From DATFQE01 sp963738205 (GTDB taxonomy: Bacteria > Actinomycetota > Thermoleophilia > Gaiellales > Gaiellaceae), in assembly GCA_963738205.1 (NCBI GenBank), contig CAVTVQ010000007.1, forward strand, positions 558,001 to 622,000: a stretch of DNA of 64,000 nucleotides, in the 5' to 3' direction. Below are positions 56,409 through 64,000 of the stretch, in pieces. How positions within the stretch are numbered: position 1 is the first letter of the stretch; every line of letters starts with the position of its first letter. The position numbers and the translations under genes were made by a program. The notes beneath the pieces were generated by a model. That model ran no database searches. It was not told the DNA's origin and worked only from the letters and a program-made list of their open reading frames with translations.

Positions 56409-56436
56409 AGAAGGGCCGCCCCGGGGCGGCCCTTCT
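56409..56436. terminator. Perfect 28-nt palindromic terminator between the propeller genes
   Basis: Two 14-base arms without loop (AGAAGGGCCGCCCC and complement), followed on the minus strand by CGTTTTGGGGGTTTTC. It lies 24 bp after the second propeller gene's stop, so the two paralogues are separate transcripts. Confidence 0.75.
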
Positions 56437-56459
56437 GCGTGGAGGAGAGCTGGTGCTGC

Positions 56460-59400
56460 TTACTTCGGCCCGCCGAGCTTGTGCACCCAGATGCCCTGCG
56501 AGTGCGTCGCGGCGTAGACGAGGCTCGGGCAGTCCTTCTTGCCTGCGCCGACACACGTCGGGACGCGGGACGAAGGCTGGATCTCGAGGTGCATGATCTC
56601 GAGCCGCGGCATTCCGGGCGGCACCGTCCAGGAGCCCTTGCCGTCGTTGGAGCCCTTCAGGACGCCGAAGTCGGTCGCGACGTAGAGCGCCTTCTTGCTG
56701 TCGTCGCGAACGACGTCGTTGACGGGCAGGTCCCCGTTGGCGTTCGGTGTCGGGAACGCGGCGGTTCCGCGCTCCACGTTCAGGTTCGTGAAGACGCCTG
56801 AGCCCGGAGCCGTACCGCCTTCGCTGACCTCGAACACGTGGCCCGGGGTCGCCGGCGTCGCGGCGTTGTAGCCCGAGTAGGTGATCCACGCCCGGCCCGC
56901 GTTGTCCGGATCGGGGTAGATGCCGCTCGGGTAGCGCGTCGGCGAAGACGCGTTGTCGATGCGATGCCAGACGACCGCCGACGGGGTGGACGCGTCGGCG
57001 TTGTGGGTCACGAACACCCGGCCGCCCGACGTGGTGGCCCACAGCGTCCCGTGGTCGGCGCCGTTCCGCGCCAGCCACGAGATCGAGCCGCCGCCCCGGT
57101 CGGCGCCGTACACGGTTCCCGTCAGGTCGCCCTGCTGGTTCGCGCCCTGCGGCCCGCCGAGCGGCTGGTAGTCGCCGCAACGCGGGTCTGCGCCGGACGT
57201 GATGAACTCCTGACAGTTGGCCTCGTAGAAGGCGATGTTCGGGTTCTTGTCCTGCGGAACCGCACCGGGCGTGCCCGCGCCGAACGCCCACGTGCGCCAG
57301 ACGTGCTGAGAGCCCGAGAAGATTGGGTGCGCGCCGGGCACCGGGTTCGGATCGGCCGCCTGCGGCCAATAGAACGACGTGACCTCACCGCTGTTCACGA
57401 TCGGCGCCGAGGAGATGACCCACTTCTCGGGATCGCCGTTGCGGAAGTTCGAGTCGCTGAACCCACTCGTGAACTGGTTGAAGCGCCACGTCGGGTTGGC
57501 TCCGTCGTAGCCGGCGTTGCCGCCGTCGCCGTAGATGGTCTGCGTGAACGTGTCCGTTCCGCAGCCGACGTTCGTCCACGTGCCGTTGTCCTGGGTCCCG
57601 CCCATGACCTCACACGACTTCGCGGGGTTGATCGCCACGTTCTCGAACTGCAGCGTGCTGCCGTAGCCCACGTTGAGGCGGTCGATCCGCGTTGGAATCC
57701 GCGACAGCAGCCGCTGGCACGCGAGCGTGCTGCCCACGCTGAGCGGCTGCCGGATCGTCGTGCACTGAGACGACGTGTCGCCGAACGTCCCGTTGGTGCG
57801 GATGATGCCGCCGTCCGACGCCTCGAAGATCTGCGTCGGGTTGTTCGGGTTGATCACCAGCTCGTGCTGGTCGGGGTGGATGGAGTTCGGCGACAAGAGG
57901 CACGGCGAGAAGGCCGGAAGCGCACACCAGCTCGCCGGCTCGTTCTGCGTGTCGTAGGTCAGGTCGGTGAACGTGCGGTTGTTGTTCGCCGCATCGGGAT
58001 CGCCGGCCGTGTTGGAGTAGAGGACGGCGCGCCCGTTGGAGCGGTTGTTCCCGCAGCCGACGCCCTTCGTCAAGCACGGGAGCTCGCCGTAGGTGAACGA
58101 CCCGATCACGTACACCGTGTCCGGGAGCGACGGCTTCGTCGGCGTGATGACGTCCTGGTCGTACCAGCACTGCCCGGTGCAGAAGTCGATCGTCGGGAAG
58201 TACGGGCTCGCCGTCGAGTTCGACGTCAGTCGCTGCCAGCCGTTGTAGGTGGCCGGGAACGGGTTGCCGTTACCGGCCGGCGCCGTCAAGCCGGGCGCCT
58301 GACTGGCGAGCAGCGCCGCGGCCGGCTGGTTGGCGTTGTCCGTCCGCCAGAACTCGGCTGCCGTTGCACCCAGGATCCCGCCGGCGTTGTTGACGCCGTC
58401 GGTCAGGTAGATGCGCGTCTTGCCGTTCTTGACGGTCGGGGCAATCATCACGCGATCGCGCCCGATGCTGGGAGCGAACCGGGCCGCGAAGACCAGCTTG
58501 AAGTCGGTCGCGGCCGCCCCGGTGTCGCGCCGCCAGAGCCCCGCGTCGAACGCCGCCGCGTAGACCGTGTTGGAGTCGAGCGGGTCGAGCGCCACGTCGG
58601 TGACGCCGAACGACGCGTTGTCGTTCCCGTTCCAGACCTCCGTGAAAGTCGCGCCGCCGTCCTTCGACTCGTAGAGACCGGGTTGGTTGGCATCGGGCTC
58701 GAGCCGGACCTGGCCGCCGTTCCCGATCACGTGCGAGAGGCCGCGAACGCCCTGGGCGGAGCCGACGAAGATGTGCGACGAGTCGCTCGGGTCGATCACG
58801 ATCGCGTTGATCGCCCGGCCGAGGAACGAGTCGATGCCCGGCGAGACGCACGCGTAGACCGAGTTGTCGACGCATGAGCTCGCGAGCTTCTTCCACTTGT
58901 CGCCGCCGTCGGTCGTCTTGTAGATCCCGACGCCGGACTCACAGCCGGACGTGCAACGGTTGCCCTCGCCCGTGCCGAGATAGATCGTGTTCCCCGTCGG
59001 GTCGTTGGGATCGGCCGTCAGCGAGCCGACCGAGTTCTGCTCGATCGAGCCCGTCAGGTACTTCCAGTTGGGTGCAGCAGCGAGCGCGTCGTCGGTCCGC
59101 CACACGCCTCCGCCCGAAGCGCCGGCCCACAGGCGACAGTTGCCCGGGACGCAGGTCGGGCCGAGCAGGAGCGCGGGTGTACGAGTCGCGGTCGCGTTCG
59201 TCGCGCCCGAGAAGCTGAGCACGCCGGGCTGCAGCGCGACGCTCTCCGGGCCGTACTGCTGCCACACGCCGTTCCCGTTCGAGGCTGACGCGCTCGGCGA
59301 GCTCTTCTTGATCTTGTCGAACGTGGCCTCGGCCTTCGCCGAGACCGCCAGCGGAATGACATTCGCCGGATAGGTCAGCTGGGCGGCCTTCTCGGCCTCG

Positions 59401-59810
59401 TACCCGCCGAGCGGGCCTTCGCCTGGCCCCGCGACGGAGCTCAGATGCTCGAGCGCCTCGGGGTCTCCCGGACCGCGCTTGCCGGCGGACGCGCCGCCGA
59501 AACCGTTCGTTCCCAGACCGAGTGCAAGCGCGATCACCGCGACGGTCAGCACCCCGACCACCGCCAGGATCACGCCGTGACGTCTCCGTACCATGTCGCC
59601 TCCCCTGAGTCGGACGCCGCGACCGCCGATCGCCACCAGCGCCGCGCGCGCACGCCACGTCACGCTCTGGACGAGGCCGGGCTCGAGGCTCCGCTCGAGT
59701 CGGTGGAGCACCTCGGCGTTGAAGCTTCTGCCGTGGCGCTTCGCCGACCCCGAGATCTTCTCGCGGAGCTCGACCGGCATGCGCAGGAGATAGCGGTATC
59801 GGTCGCTCAA
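56460..59810 (-). CDS. Arc-domain, membrane-anchored Asp-box propeller protein 2
   Basis: 1116 residues in one frame. N-terminal Arc-type domain (YRYLLRMPVELREKISG, RSFNAEVLHRLERSL), ~35-residue basic linker, one hydrophobic helix (VILAVVGVLTVAVIALALGLG), then an extracellular propeller with Asp-box repeats (GGGVWRTDDA, YKTTDGGDKW, YESKDGGATF) and paired cysteines, ending GIWVHKLGGPK. TTG at 59810 starts the long form. An ATG at 59594 behind AGGGGAGG begins just before the helix. The intact frame shows that the architecture of paralogue 1 is genuine. Role unknown. Confidence 0.78.
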   Translation of the reverse strand: MSDRYRYLLRMPVELREKISGSAKRHGRSFNAEVLHRLERSLEPGLVQSVTWRARAALVAIGGRGVRLRGGDMVRRRHGVILAVVGVLTVAVIALALGLGTNGFGGASAGKRGPGDPEALEHLSSVAGPGEGPLGGYEAEKAAQLTYPANVIPLAVSAKAEATFDKIKKSSPSASASNGNGVWQQYGPESVALQPGVLSFSGATNATATRTPALLLGPTCVPGNCRLWAGASGGGVWRTDDALAAAPNWKYLTGSIEQNSVGSLTADPNDPTGNTIYLGTGEGNRCTSGCESGVGIYKTTDGGDKWKKLASSCVDNSVYACVSPGIDSFLGRAINAIVIDPSDSSHIFVGSAQGVRGLSHVIGNGGQVRLEPDANQPGLYESKDGGATFTEVWNGNDNASFGVTDVALDPLDSNTVYAAAFDAGLWRRDTGAAATDFKLVFAARFAPSIGRDRVMIAPTVKNGKTRIYLTDGVNNAGGILGATAAEFWRTDNANQPAAALLASQAPGLTAPAGNGNPFPATYNGWQRLTSNSTASPYFPTIDFCTGQCWYDQDVITPTKPSLPDTVYVIGSFTYGELPCLTKGVGCGNNRSNGRAVLYSNTAGDPDAANNNRTFTDLTYDTQNEPASWCALPAFSPCLLSPNSIHPDQHELVINPNNPTQIFEASDGGIIRTNGTFGDTSSQCTTIRQPLSVGSTLACQRLLSRIPTRIDRLNVGYGSTLQFENVAINPAKSCEVMGGTQDNGTWTNVGCGTDTFTQTIYGDGGNAGYDGANPTWRFNQFTSGFSDSNFRNGDPEKWVISSAPIVNSGEVTSFYWPQAADPNPVPGAHPIFSGSQHVWRTWAFGAGTPGAVPQDKNPNIAFYEANCQEFITSGADPRCGDYQPLGGPQGANQQGDLTGTVYGADRGGGSISWLARNGADHGTLWATTSGGRVFVTHNADASTPSAVVWHRIDNASSPTRYPSGIYPDPDNAGRAWITYSGYNAATPATPGHVFEVSEGGTAPGSGVFTNLNVERGTAAFPTPNANGDLPVNDVVRDDSKKALYVATDFGVLKGSNDGKGSWTVPPGMPRLEIMHLEIQPSSRVPTCVGAGKKDCPSLVYAATHSQGIWVHKLGGPK

Positions 59811-59851
59811 CTTCGGGTAGCTAACACGATCGAGAAGAGAAGATCAAGCGA

Positions 59852-59882
59852 GTGATATCACCTGGTCGGCGGACTGATATAT
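59852..59882. promoter_or_regulatory. Paired TGATAT motifs before propeller gene 2
   Basis: GTGATATCAC (59852-59861) is a perfect 10-bp palindrome, and CTGATATAT (59874-59882) lies 22 bases further. The region also precedes the divergent small secreted gene at 59928. Similar to the pair before paralogue 1. Confidence 0.45.
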
Positions 59883-59927
59883 GAGCGGAAAGCCACAATC
59901 CGGCCCAGGGTTGTCATACTGCCGGCC

Positions 59928-60275
59928 GTGCGTCGCCTCATCGTCATCCTCCTCGTCTCCGCTGCGGCCGTCGGTGTCCTCGCGAGCCAGGGGACGGCCA
60001 TGGGGTCACGCGCCGCTCTGCGCCTGAGCGACGAGGCTCCCGTCGCCTTCAGGGGCTCGGGCTTCCGTGCCGACGAGCGCGTCAAGGTCGTCGCCGTCGC
60101 GGTCCCCGGCAGGCGGGCCCTTCACTGGGTCACGGCGGGCTCCGGCGGACGGTTCGTCGTCCGCTTTCGGGAGATCAACGGAAACCTCTGCGCGGGCCTC
60201 ACGGCGATCGCCGTCGGAAACCGTGGGAGCCGGGCAACGTTCAAGCAGGCGCCCGGGGAGTGTCCCGCCTCCTAG
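59928..60275 (+). CDS. Small secreted protein, paralogue of the 52670 gene
   Basis: 115 residues from GTG. Signal peptide RRLIVILLVSAAAVGVLASQ; mature part is one beta-rich domain with VAFRGSGFRADERVKVVA and RFVVRF and two Cys. Divergent from propeller gene 2, sharing the TGATAT-bearing control region of ~120 bp. Function unknown; a partner of the propeller proteins is plausible from the symmetric arrangement. Confidence 0.7.
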   Translation: MRRLIVILLVSAAAVGVLASQGTAMGSRAALRLSDEAPVAFRGSGFRADERVKVVAVAVPGRRALHWVTAGSGGRFVVRFREINGNLCAGLTAIAVGNRGSRATFKQAPGECPAS

Positions 60276-61477
60276 AGGTGGGCCCAGAGCACGGCGAGGC
60301 CTCCCGCGCCGAGGAGCGCTAGGAGCAGGACGACCAGCGGCCTGGCCACGCCGCCTTCGTTCGATGCGGAGGCAGTCGCCGCTGCCGAGAGCGGCTCGAC
60401 GGTTCGAAAGCTGTAGACGGCCTGCACGGAGCCTGCGGGTGCCGGATTCGCCAGGAAGGCGTCGTACTGGCGCACACGGGCGAGGCGAAGGAGCAAGCGC
60501 GCAACCCCGGCGACCGTGCGCGGCCCTGTACTCGCGCCGTTCGCGAGTGCCGCCGTGGCGCTCGGTTTCGCCGTGAGCGAGGCGCGCGGGAAGACCGCAT
60601 CGCGCACCGCGCCCGTCAACGAGATCGTCGCGCCCAGCTGTCGGGGCCCGGCCAGGACGAGGCGAAAGCGGACACCGACGCCGCCTGGGCGCCGCACGAG
60701 CGAGCCGCCGGTGACCACCGCGTCGTCCAGCCCCCGGGCCGGTAGCCGCACCTCGCCTGCGACGACGAGGGGCGCAGCGACGACGGCGGTTCGCGGCCTG
60801 ATCGGCCCCTCGACCTCGAGGGTCGGCTGGTCGGGGCTCGCGCCGGTTCGCACCTGCGAGACGACCCGTGCGGCGATGCGGCGAACGGCGACGGTGCTGG
60901 CCGGGCGGGCCGAGAAGGTCTGTGCGCGCACGGCGGTCGTGTTCCGCAGCTTCAGTTCGAGCCGGAGCCGGCCGGTGCGCGGTTCGCTTCTCTCGAGTGG
61001 CCGGCCGTCGACGGTGGCAGTGAGCTCCAGGTGGAGCGGGAGCCCCGCGGCGGCCGGTCCGGGCTCGAGCTCGGCTGCCGCCGCCAGGACCCGGCGACGG
61101 CTCGCAAAGCCCTGCCAGATCACGGCGTCGCGACGAAACCCCGGCTCGGACTGGGAGCCCGGACCTCCGCGGACGTCCCGCAGCGGAGCCGGAACGGTGA
61201 AGAAGTAGTCGCCCGTCCCCGTGAGCGTCAGCCGCTGCAGTACCCGCACCCGGACGACGCGGCCCTCCGCCAGCACGTCGGCAACCACCCGTTCGCGGCT
61301 GTCCATGCGGGCAGCGAGCGGCAGCCGCAGCTCAGTTGGTTGCGCCGTCGACCGGAGCGGGACCGTCGCGTCGAGCGGCGCCGTCGGCGATGGGAGCAGC
61401 AGGGGCCGCGCAGCCGCCGAGACAGGCGCGCAGGCGGCGATGGCTGCCGCACCCGCGAGGGCGGCCGGTCTGATCAC
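60272..61477 (-). CDS. Hypothetical exported protein with C-terminal membrane anchor
   Basis: 401 residues from GTG. An N-terminal signal peptide (PAALAGAAAIAACAPVSAAA), about 330 residues of Arg/Ala-rich beta-type sequence without recognised domain, and a final helix (LVVLLLALLGAGGLAVLWAHL). Overlaps the stop of the substrate-binding protein gene (GTGA), so it belongs to the ABC operon. It may be an accessory protein of the transporter. Confidence 0.6.
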   Translation of the reverse strand: MIRPAALAGAAAIAACAPVSAAARPLLLPSPTAPLDATVPLRSTAQPTELRLPLAARMDSRERVVADVLAEGRVVRVRVLQRLTLTGTGDYFFTVPAPLRDVRGGPGSQSEPGFRRDAVIWQGFASRRRVLAAAAELEPGPAAAGLPLHLELTATVDGRPLERSEPRTGRLRLELKLRNTTAVRAQTFSARPASTVAVRRIAARVVSQVRTGASPDQPTLEVEGPIRPRTAVVAAPLVVAGEVRLPARGLDDAVVTGGSLVRRPGGVGVRFRLVLAGPRQLGATISLTGAVRDAVFPRASLTAKPSATAALANGASTGPRTVAGVARLLLRLARVRQYDAFLANPAPAGSVQAVYSFRTVEPLSAAATASASNEGGVARPLVVLLLALLGAGGLAVLWAHL

Positions 61478-62706
61478 CTCAGCTGATCGATCACGGGCAG
61501 CGTCGAGGAGAGGGGATCGTCCTTGACCGGCGCGAACGTCATGTCGTCGAAGCGCGCAAAGTAGACGTCGTCATCCACCACGCCTTCGTGGCTATGCAGG
61601 TTGAAACCGCGCTCGTCGCCGTTCGCCCCGCGCACGGTGACCTCGTTGAGCGCGTCGAGGAGGGCGCCCCGGTCGGCGGCGCCGCCCGCCTGGCGAAGCG
61701 CGGCCGCCAGGACGTTGACGAAGTCGTAGGAGTACATCGCGTACTCCGGCGGCTGCACGACGCGCTCGCCGTCCGACGTCCGAACGCCGACGAGGTCGGC
61801 CCCGAAGCTCGATTCGAACTGGGTCTGGAAGGCGTTCCACGCCTCAGGCCCCAGTTCCGCTGTCATACGGCCGCCGGCGAAGACGAGCCCGTCGACCCAG
61901 TCCGGGTGATCGGCGAGCTGCTGCCGTAGGAGCGGATCGGCACCGCTCGGAGCCGTGTACACGGGAACGTCCCACCCGCGGCTGCGTGCGGCGGTGAGGA
62001 CCTTGGCAATCGTGGCCGGCTGAGCCCACACGAGGAGGGCGGTGGCGCCGCTGCGCCGAGCGCGCAGCAACTGCGGCGCGAGATCGGGCGCGGCGGACGG
62101 CAGCTCCAACCGCGCCGCCACCGCCTCAGGGTTGGCGCCGAAGGACTTGGCCAGCGCCGCCCGGCCCTCCTGCCCGTAGCCCGAGTCGTCGGTCATGAGC
62201 GCAACCCGCAGGCCCTTCGGGATCAGGTATTCGGCCAGCCGGAACGAGATGCCGCGATCGGTCGGTGCGATGCGGAAGACGTTCGGGCGCGCGTCGGCAT
62301 CGACGAGACCCCTGCCGCCCTGATACGTGATCGCGAGCGGGAGCTCGTCTCGCTCGGCGATCTCCCACGAGGCGTCGACCCCCGTGCCCTCGTCGACGAC
62401 CGCGATCGCCCCGTCCGCCACCGCGCGGCGGACGTTCGCGACGGCTCGCCGCGGCGAGAGCGCATTGTCGAGTCGCCGGATGTGCAGCCTGTAGTTGCCG
62501 TTCTCGGTCTGGATCACGCCGGCTCTGGCCGCTCCGAGCTCGGCGCCTCGTGCGATCGAGTCGCCGATGTAGGTGCTCCGGGAGAAGGGAGCGTTGACCA
62601 CGACCGTCAACGACTCCGCGTCGGCGGAGGAGGAGCTGCTGCCGCCGCCGCCGCCACACGAGGCGGTGGTCAGCAGCAGCGAAGTGAGCGTGACGGCCCG
62701 GCGCAA
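61474..62706 (-). CDS. Substrate-binding lipoprotein, branched-chain amino acid type
   Basis: About 410 residues if TTG at 62706 starts it; no ATG or GTG is placed well, so the start is uncertain. N-terminal signal ending TTASCGGGGG (lipobox-like Cys). Type I periplasmic-binding fold as in LivJ/AmiC: GDSIARGAELGAARAG, VADGAIAVVDEGTG, RIAPTDRGIS, VALMTDDSGYGQEG. Ligand is unknown; such proteins bind amino acids, amides or aromatic acids. Located between the transporter gene and a hypothetical exported protein. Confidence 0.78.
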   Translation of the reverse strand: MRRAVTLTSLLLTTASCGGGGGSSSSSADAESLTVVVNAPFSRSTYIGDSIARGAELGAARAGVIQTENGNYRLHIRRLDNALSPRRAVANVRRAVADGAIAVVDEGTGVDASWEIAERDELPLAITYQGGRGLVDADARPNVFRIAPTDRGISFRLAEYLIPKGLRVALMTDDSGYGQEGRAALAKSFGANPEAVAARLELPSAAPDLAPQLLRARRSGATALLVWAQPATIAKVLTAARSRGWDVPVYTAPSGADPLLRQQLADHPDWVDGLVFAGGRMTAELGPEAWNAFQTQFESSFGADLVGVRTSDGERVVQPPEYAMYSYDFVNVLAAALRQAGGAADRGALLDALNEVTVRGANGDERGFNLHSHEGVVDDDVYFARFDDMTFAPVKDDPLSSTLPVIDQLR

Positions 62707-62717
62707 AATCGAGGAAT

Positions 62718-64000
62718 CTATAGCTGTCGCCGACCGAGATAGGCGGTCCGCACGGCAGGGTTGCGGGCGACCTCGTCCGGCGAGCCCGTCGCGAGGACTA
62801 CGCCTGCGTCCAGGACGACGACGTCGTCTGCGATCGCGCGCACGAGGCGCAGGTTGTGCTCGACGACCAGGACCGCGAGCCCTTCCGCGGACAGCCGTTC
62901 GAACAGGAGCGCGAGCCGCTCGAGGTCTGCCGGGCCGGCTCCGGCCGACGGCTCGTCGACGAGGAGCACGCACGGCTCCGTCGCGAGCGCCGCAGCGATC
63001 ATCACGAGGCGCTGCTCCGAGCCGCTCAGGGTCCCGGCCGGCTCGTCGGCCAGCTGCCGCAGGCCGACGGCCTCGAGCGCCCCGAGAGCGCGCGCACGCG
63101 TGAGCCTGGCCTCCTCGCGCGCCTTCGGCGACGCGATCAGCGCGCGGAGGGCTCCGCCGTGGCGCCGGCGGAGTGAGGCACCGACGATCGCATTCTCGAG
63201 GGCGGTCAGCTCGGGAAACACCGCACCGGCCTGCAGCGTCCGCACCAGCCCGCGGCGGGCACGCTCGGCGGTCGGAGCGCCGGTCACCTCCTCGCGGTTC
63301 AGCCAGACGCCGCCGGCGTCAGGGCCGAGCGTGCCGGCGAGCAGGCGCAAGGCGGTCGTCTTGCCCGACCCGTTCGGCCCGATCAAGGCGGCGACGCTGC
63401 CGGCCCGCAGCCTGAGGTCGAACGATCGCAAGGCGACCACACCGCCGAAGCGCTTCGCCAGCCCGCGAGCCTCGACCTCCGCCACCTCCGGAGGCCGAGC
63501 GGGAGCGAGCGGCTCGACGGCGGGCTGGATCCGCCGGTGCAGTCGAGCCAGTGTCGGCACGATCCCGTCGCTACCGAGGGTCAGGACGACGAGCAGGAGC
63601 AGCGCGGCGAGCAGCGGCCCGAAGCGCGCCTCGTCGGCCCCCGTGACGTCCGCGAGAAGCCCCGCCGCGAGCGAGAGGACGCCGAGCGCGAGGACTCCGG
63701 CGACCGGGCCCAGCGCGGTGGCCGCGCCGCCGACGAGCACGGCTACGAGCAGCTTGAACGACAGCAAGGAGCCGTAGGCCTCAGGGTCGGCCACCGCCGC
63801 CAGCTGCACGGCGAGCCCGCCGGCGAGCCCGCCCAACGCGGCCGAGCCGGCGAAGGCCGCGAGCCGCAGGCGCGCGATCCTGACGCCGAGCGCGGCCGCG
63901 CCGGCGGGCCGCTGCGCCGCGGCACGGAGCGAGAGCCCGAAGGAGCTCCGGGCGAGCGTGCGGTGGCCCAGCACCGCGAGCACGACCAGTGCGAGCGCGA
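62718..64000 (-). CDS. ABC transporter permease-ATPase fusion (LivM-LivG type), 5' end outside
   Basis: At least 427 residues; the N-terminus lies beyond the window. The visible first ~130 residues are permease helices with the LivM-type RAAAQRPAGAAALGV loop. Then comes a LivG-type ATPase: GPNGSGKTT (Walker A), LSGSEQRLVMIAAAL (signature), VLLVDEPSAG (Walker B), VEHNLRLV (switch His). Joining both in one chain is a known but less common LivMG layout. Imports the ligand of the next-gene binding lipoprotein. Confidence 0.85.
   Translation of the reverse strand, partial: ALALVVLAVLGHRTLARSSFGLSLRAAAQRPAGAAALGVRIARLRLAAFAGSAALGGLAGGLAVQLAAVADPEAYGSLLSFKLLVAVLVGGAATALGPVAGVLALGVLSLAAGLLADVTGADEARFGPLLAALLLLVVLTLGSDGIVPTLARLHRRIQPAVEPLAPARPPEVAEVEARGLAKRFGGVVALRSFDLRLRAGSVAALIGPNGSGKTTALRLLAGTLGPDAGGVWLNREEVTGAPTAERARRGLVRTLQAGAVFPELTALENAIVGASLRRRHGGALRALIASPKAREEARLTRARALGALEAVGLRQLADEPAGTLSGSEQRLVMIAAALATEPCVLLVDEPSAGAGPADLERLALLFERLSAEGLAVLVVEHNLRLVRAIADDVVVLDAGVVLATGSPDEVARNPAVRTAYLGRRQL

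Overview
The window looks like chromosomal DNA of a high-GC Gram-positive actinobacterium. Most genes show strong G/C third-position bias, GTG/TTG starts are common, and stop/start overlaps (GTGA, TTGA, TGATG) are frequent. Aerobic phenylacetate genes, a CIRCE-type groESL operator and a futalosine-pathway menaquinone gene fit class Thermoleophilia (Gaiellales/Solirubrobacterales-like). That placement is an inference. No ribosomal or other taxonomic marker is present to settle it.

Layout, left to right. (1) 1-4123: a secreted M36 metallopeptidase and a truncated relative fused to the end of a TetR gene. (2) 4124-8532: a PaaR-like TetR gene divergent from paaABCD, with an operator palindrome between them. 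Directly downstream of paaD is a short gene with an in-frame UGA that reads as a SelW/Rdx-type selenoprotein with a SECIS-like hairpin. A methyltransferase and a small lipoprotein follow. (3) 8540-14211: PaaG-like isomerase, cupin, a cytosolic HtrA-like protease, two more crotonase-fold proteins, EthD, YdcZ, Nudix and VOC genes. (4) 14208-24821: a nearly complete purine catabolism cluster. A three-subunit molybdenum hydroxylase diverges, across a perfect inverted repeat, from adenine deaminase, an 8-oxoguanine-deaminase-like amidohydrolase, HIU hydrolase, OHCU decarboxylase and a membrane urate oxidase with a C-terminal cytochrome c. An M20 ureide hydrolase is convergent. (5) 24935-34482: small membrane protein, DUF1385, aldehyde dehydrogenase, a secreted DUF11 protein, 3-oxoadipyl-CoA-type thiolase, mqnD, ornithine cyclodeaminase family, DUF421 and an oxidoreductase.

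(6) 34510-40779: a tRNA-Arg gene whose last 40 bases recur exactly at 40740-40779. This is the footprint of an integrated element. The 6.2 kb between holds one very large secreted LamG / sugar-dehydrogenase / PKD / FN3 gene and no visible integrase. (7) 40679-46583: ygfZ-like gene, molybdopterin oxidoreductase, ArsR-like regulator, groL-groS with CIRCE, Nudix, ASCH and zinc-ribbon genes. (8) 46899-53018: 2-oxoacid dehydrogenase E1a-E1b-E2 followed by lipB and lipA, which make the lipoyl cofactor E2 needs. (9) 52670-60275: two tandem paralogues, each with an N-terminal Arc-type ribbon-helix-helix domain, one membrane segment and a very large extracellular Asp-box beta-propeller. A pair of related small secreted proteins flanks them, and similar TGATAT motifs lie upstream of both large genes. 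(10) 60272-64000: a branched-chain-amino-acid-type ABC transporter cluster cut by the window edge.

Seven single-base frameshifts interrupt otherwise coherent proteins, six of them apparent insertions. Most fall in secreted proteins. Sequencing or assembly error is the simplest explanation. The main candidates for new biology are the UGA-containing SelW-like gene in the paa operon, the membrane-tethered Arc-propeller pair with its flanking small proteins, and the integrase-less island at tRNA-Arg.
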